The notes under the pieces were generated by a model. The model did no database searches and was not told where the DNA came from. It saw nothing but the letters and a program-made list of their open reading frames with translations. Source: Ceraceosorus guamensis (taxonomy: Eukaryota; Basidiomycota; Exobasidiomycetes; Ceraceosorales; Ceraceosoraceae). Taken from it: a stretch of 36,817 bases of DNA. The DNA lies in NCBI RefSeq assembly GCF_003144195.1, contig NW_020290129.1, forward strand, positions 1 through 36,817, given 5' to 3'. Positions within the stretch are counted from its first letter, which is position 1. Every line of letters begins with the position of its first letter. Both the position numbers and the translations under genes were made by a program. Of this stretch, positions 33,101 through 36,817 are shown piece after piece.

Positions 33101-34326
33101 AGCTCGAGATAAGAGGATGGCATCCAGATCATGCGCCGGGACCAGCAGCGTGGACGTGGAGATCGGGACCACATGGGGTGTAGCGTGGACAAGCGAGTCC
33201 GACCGCTTTGAACTGCGGTCACGAGTTCACTTGGACGTGCGTCAGATTTGTCAATCGCTTCCGGTCTTTCCGATTCTTGATTGCACCATCTGCATTAAAG
33301 TTCGGTACGCCCCTCCTGCACTGTCCGTGCACCTGACGTCGATCCGTAAGAAACTGACCTCCCATCGCGCCATTTCCAGTTCCTTTCGTGCGAATGCGAC
33401 AAGCGGAACGTCGGTCTTCTTGGAAAGAAATGTGCTTGCCCGCCTGGAACATTCCGACTTCTGACGGTCCTCGACACCTCGATCCTAGTCCTGCTTCAAG
33501 CCAAAAGAATCTTCTCGGCGAATGATGGCCCGGCATAGATCGACAAGTGCAATCGTGGATGCGAATAGGAAACAGCCCTCGTGCCATGCCGGCAGGAACA
33601 GCTAGCTGTTCATCACTGATCTGTGATGAGAGCTACCAGACCCTTCTTCTGAAGCGAGCAACTAGCTTGTTGAGCCCGATCCACTCGTGTTCCAACCGTC
33701 CAAATGAACGGCTTGCTTTGTGGAACGACGTTCGTCGCAATACGAGTAATGCATCATATTGGACCTGGTCCACCAGCGTGCTCGTGCCTTCATCCTTCCT
33801 TTCCGTCTCTCCATGCGGATGACTCACTCGACGCTGAATATCACACATGGATCAGTACCCAGTCAAGAGTCCATCGATGGGTGACACACCTTCTCGAGAC
33901 ATTTCAATCGAGTCGGATCAGTATAAGTAAAGAGGTGGGAGTCCGTGAGTCGTGAATCGAGAGCCAAAGAATGTTTGCCTTTGCGCTCGCGCGGTGTAGC
34001 CGCGGGGACAGGGTGTGCACGTGATCGGTCTATCATACACGTGATGTTCGATTTGGTGCGCACAGATGCCTCTTCAGCGCACGCGCCCTCCTGAGGGGCG
34101 AGAAGAATGAGGAGCAGACCATTGATGACTGCACGCGCAAACGAAGGCGTTCGCGATTGCGAGCACAAACAGGTCTAACTCTTGAGCTGCTCACCATCCC
34201 CATCATCTCTGATCAGCTGATTCAAACTTTCACGACGTGCTTCACGAGGAACTCGGGTCTACTCATCTTCATCTGCGCTGACCTGCTCTCACGCCCCTTC
34301 CAGCGCCAGTGCTGTCGCGTCCAATC
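30141..34326. other. About 4.2 kb without a recognisable gene
   Basis: I read all frames and found no known domain, no convincing start-intron-stop model and no transposon hallmark. Open frames reach at most about 190 codons and overlap on both strands. Landmarks are an ACATGC/CATGCA run near 30814-30839, scattered GATTC-type units (for example 31185, 31845, 31935, 33275 and 33945), and two CACGTG hexamers near 34018 and 34038 before the SGNH-like gene. The stretch may hold non-coding RNAs or a small lineage-specific gene that cannot be shown from sequence alone. Confidence 0.45.
34018..34043. promoter_or_regulatory. Pair of CACGTG hexamers upstream of the SGNH-like gene
   Basis: Perfect CACGTG sites start at 34018 and 34038, 20 bases apart (about two helical turns) and both followed by AT, roughly 300 bases before the start codon. 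They are candidate bHLH sites; the evidence is sequence only. Confidence 0.35.
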
Positions 34327-36079
34327 ATGCCTTCCAACTCGCAGTATCGGCCATTGACGCGAAAGCCAGGAGGAGCAGGTGGTCCGGTTGCGCCCGCAGC
34401 ACCCTTGGTTCTGCAAGCAGGCAAGGTGCTGACAGCAGCGAGCGCCGTCTTCATCTTTCTCAGTCTGGTCGCTTCGCTGGGACCTGGTCCAGCAACATCG
34501 GGATCTCCACGTGGAGTTCGAAGAACAGGAGTCAAGGCTCCATTGTGCGATCCTTTTTCTCTGCCTGGATACCTGGCTCGGCTGGGTCCTAGCTTGGCGG
34601 CGCCCAACGGACTCGCCACGTGGAGGACATTCGATCCGGCCTGCTCTGCCTCTCCCTTGTTGCCCAGCTTCTTGAGCAGCTTACCCTCCACAGCTCCTCA
34701 TCATCTGCACACCCCGAGCGCATCAAGCCTGGCGATGCTCAGCAACTCGACGGTGCTGCTGGTGGGCGATGCGACAGACTCGACATTGCTGACACATCTG
34801 TGCGACATTGCTGGTGAAAGAGTGGAAAAGGTGGATGGAAGACATCCGTGGAGCGAAGCGCTCAGGCTTGTACCCAAGAATCATCGTTGGCCCAACAATG
34901 ATGCTGCAGCTCTCAAATTGGGAGCAAAGCCAGACGACAGGGCCGAGATAGACAACACTGCCGACAAGACGTTGGCGCAATACTGCTACTTGCCAGATCA
35001 CGAGTAAGTTTGCAAGCGAGCTGGTGGTGGTGGTGGTGGTGATGATGCGAGTGCTATCCATGCTCTGCGCTGATCGCGAGCTTCCTCCCTCTGCCTTGCG
35101 CACTGATGCACGCTACGCACAGCTTCTTCGTTGCGAGCGTCTCTCACTATGGTACCGATACTTCATCCAAATGGCGCGACTTGCCTACCTACGTGACGCC
35201 AGCACTGTTCGAAGATCGCGTTACCGACCTCTTCTTGCCCTTTACCAAAGCCATCACTTCCACATCGTCGCAGCATCGCGCGCCATCCCTTCCCCCGCCT
35301 CGCGCCGGTGTGGATCTGGTAGTGTTCAATTCTGGACTGTGGGATTTAGCAGGCTGGGCAAAGGAGGATATCAAAGCTGGAAGGAGCGCTACGAGCGACT
35401 TGTCGGAATCTCGGCTGTTGGAATGGAGAGCTAGGAGCGTAGATATGCTCAGTGAGCTCAGCAGGGCTTTCCCTAGGAGCAGCTTGGCTTGGAGAAGCCT
35501 CTTTACGCCCGCTTCTGCTGGCGAACAGAGCGCTACTGTGGAGTGGTGGACGGGCGAGTACGCGCCTGGAGACGAGGTGAGAGATGCGTGCGAAAGGGTG
35601 GGGGCGACAACCACACTTTATTCAGCTCGCACTGCTGATGTTTCCTCCGCCACCGCCTGCGCTCCGTGCTACAACCCAGCCAAAGAATCATCCGCTCTTC
35701 TCGCTGAACCGGCTGAGCGCGCTGGATAATGCCAGATCATCGGTTTTGAGACCGCACGGGGACGATGTGGCGAAAGGTCTGAGGGATAGGGGAGCCAGGC
35801 TTCCCAAGAGGGTTAGGAGCATGCCCTGGGGCGAGTTGCTTCTCGGGTGAGTGCAGCAAGTGTACGGATCTTACAACGGACGCATTGCTCGGCGGGGCAC
35901 AGCCCTTTTTCTTCATGCGCCTCCTTTTAAAACTTTTCTCCCTTTTCTTTTCCACTTCTTCTACGAATCCCCACAGCCAAGCGCAATTGGATCCCATCTC
36001 TCCTTCGCTCGAGACGGGAGGCAGCGTATTTGTAGAGACTTTGCTGCATCAAGTCGCAGTAGCTGCTGCTGGATACTGA
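34327..36079 (+). CDS. SGNH-like type II membrane protein
   Basis: Exons are 34327-35003, 35123-35576, 35626-35846 and 35977-36079, giving 484 aa. Residues about 34-52 (VLTAASAVFIFLSLVAS) form one membrane segment after a short Pro/Gly-rich cytosolic N-terminus, so the rest is probably lumenal or extracellular. The body resembles fungal SGNH/PC-esterase-like proteins: VLLVGDATDSTLLTHLCD (about 142-160) in the place of the first catalytic block, then VVFNSGLWDLAGW, and near the C-terminus LDPISPSLETGGSVF where the family usually has a DxxH-type motif. The nucleophile block reads GDATDS rather than GDS, and the histidine is not obvious, so activity is doubtful. Relatives are often transferases or esterases acting on glycans, but no substrate can be assigned. 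ATG 34327 is the first ATG in frame. All introns are GT-AG and in phase. Confidence 0.72.
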
Positions 36080-36817
36080 AGATGCTCACTCGTGACTCAG
36101 CCTTCACCGGGGCCTCACGGACATGGCCGGCCCAAGCTATCGGCGATTCTGCCGATGGGCCTTCGGGGAAAAAAAAGGAAGATTCCCGCACTTTTCTAGA
36201 AAACGCAGAATTGCCAGCTTTCGTGCGAACCTGGGCTCGCAATATGCGCTCTCACGTCTTGTGCCTTCCACCCCAACCAGTCTATGATCGCATCATCGCT
36301 GTAATCACACAAGACCGGAACATGCTTGGACTATGGATCGCACCCGTCCTGCACCTGCCCCCCAATCAAAGTCGATCGTACAGGGTCAAGAGAAGAACGT
36401 GAGAATGGTAATGATTATTTATGACAATCTTTGCTTAATGGAGCGGTCTGCCTGCGCGCCGGCAAGACGCTTCGCCTTGTTTTTCCACGTCTGCCTGATG
36501 AGGGGGAATAGGCGGACCCAAGCATTTAACTCAGACGAGCAGCAAGAGCCATCACCGTTCAATCCCGAGACCTTGGGATTGATCCGCCAGTCGAAGCCGA
36601 CCCAAGCAATGGCGCGCGCGCGCGCGTTCCAAAAGGGAAAGGTCCAAACCCCCCCCCCCCCCCCCCAAAACAGGCCCACGAAGTTTTGGGCTTGTAGGCC
36701 CTCGGACGATCATCGTGTTAGTGTCGAGATTAGGACAGACGAAGCTACGATGAAGCTTAACATCCCAAGTACGATGCTTTGCCTGACTCGAGCCCCGTGT
36801 CGATGGGGGGGGAGGGG
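36080..36817. other. Right-edge gene-free flank with homopolymer runs
   Basis: No gene can be supported. The stretch contains a GC dinucleotide run (36612-36626), a poly-C run of 18 (36649-36666) and a G-rich terminus. The small open frames here look like chance. The left part should be the 3' UTR of the SGNH-like gene. Confidence 0.5.
36649..36666. repeat. Poly-C(18) tract
   Basis: Eighteen consecutive C residues lie about 150 bases from the right edge. With the C run at the left edge, the G-rich right edge and the internal poly-G(43), it is one of four strand-asymmetric homopolymer runs in the window. Confidence 0.9.

Noticed and set aside
1-36817. Transposons, retroelements, CRISPR arrays or telomere repeats
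   Set aside because: I found no transposase, reverse transcriptase or integrase motif, no long terminal or terminal inverted repeats, no regular spacer arrays and no TTAGGG-type tandem.

Overview
The window looks like nuclear DNA of a basidiomycete fungus, most likely a smut relative (Ustilaginomycotina). The evidence is intron-bearing genes with GT-AG introns of about 70-190 bases and CTNAY-like branch points, a fused URA2/CAD gene, a CHORD-CS protein, a 5S rRNA gene with basidiomycete-like core sequence, and intergenic DNA sprinkled with short ATTC/GATTC-type repeats. The exact lineage cannot be fixed from this sequence. The window starts with a poly-C run and ends in a G-rich run, so it may be a whole contig broken at homopolymers.

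Layout, left to right. TEL2 (minus, 468-4792) and SRP14 (plus, 5539-6595) diverge from a shared promoter. SRP14 converges on the large pyrimidine gene URA2 (minus, 7065-14446). URA2 diverges from an EMC8/9 subunit gene (plus, 15676-16451), which converges on a WS/DGAT-type acyltransferase (minus, 16735-18831). After a 2.2-kb gene-poor stretch holding a 91-base CT repeat comes a five-exon cytochrome b5 gene (minus, 21058-22145). It is divergent from a CHORD-CS co-chaperone (plus, 23050-24522), which converges on a mitochondrial glycine carrier of the SLC25A38/Hem25 type (minus, 24787-26479). Next are an isolated 5S rRNA gene (plus, 27482-27648), a 43-base poly-G run, a secreted repeat protein with Kex2 sites (minus, 28961-29799), about 4.5 kb without a recognisable gene, and an SGNH-like membrane protein (plus, 34327-36079).

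Most protein genes are housekeeping genes: PIKK stability (TEL2), protein targeting and membrane insertion (SRP14, EMC8/9), pyrimidine synthesis (URA2), storage-lipid synthesis (WS/DGAT), haem-linked functions (cytochrome b5, glycine import) and chaperone function (CHORD). Exon models were built by hand from splice sites, reading phase and family conservation. Each assembled model is an exact multiple of three.

Two items stand out. The 5S rRNA gene has all five helices intact, but a 50-base, GC-rich, self-folding insertion sits in the 3' strand of loop B; without it the RNA would be 117 nt, the normal size. The gene at 28961-29799 encodes a signal peptide followed by four near-identical 56-57-residue peptides separated by Lys-Arg sites. 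It has the architecture of fungal Kex2-processed repeat proteins, but I do not recognise the peptide family.
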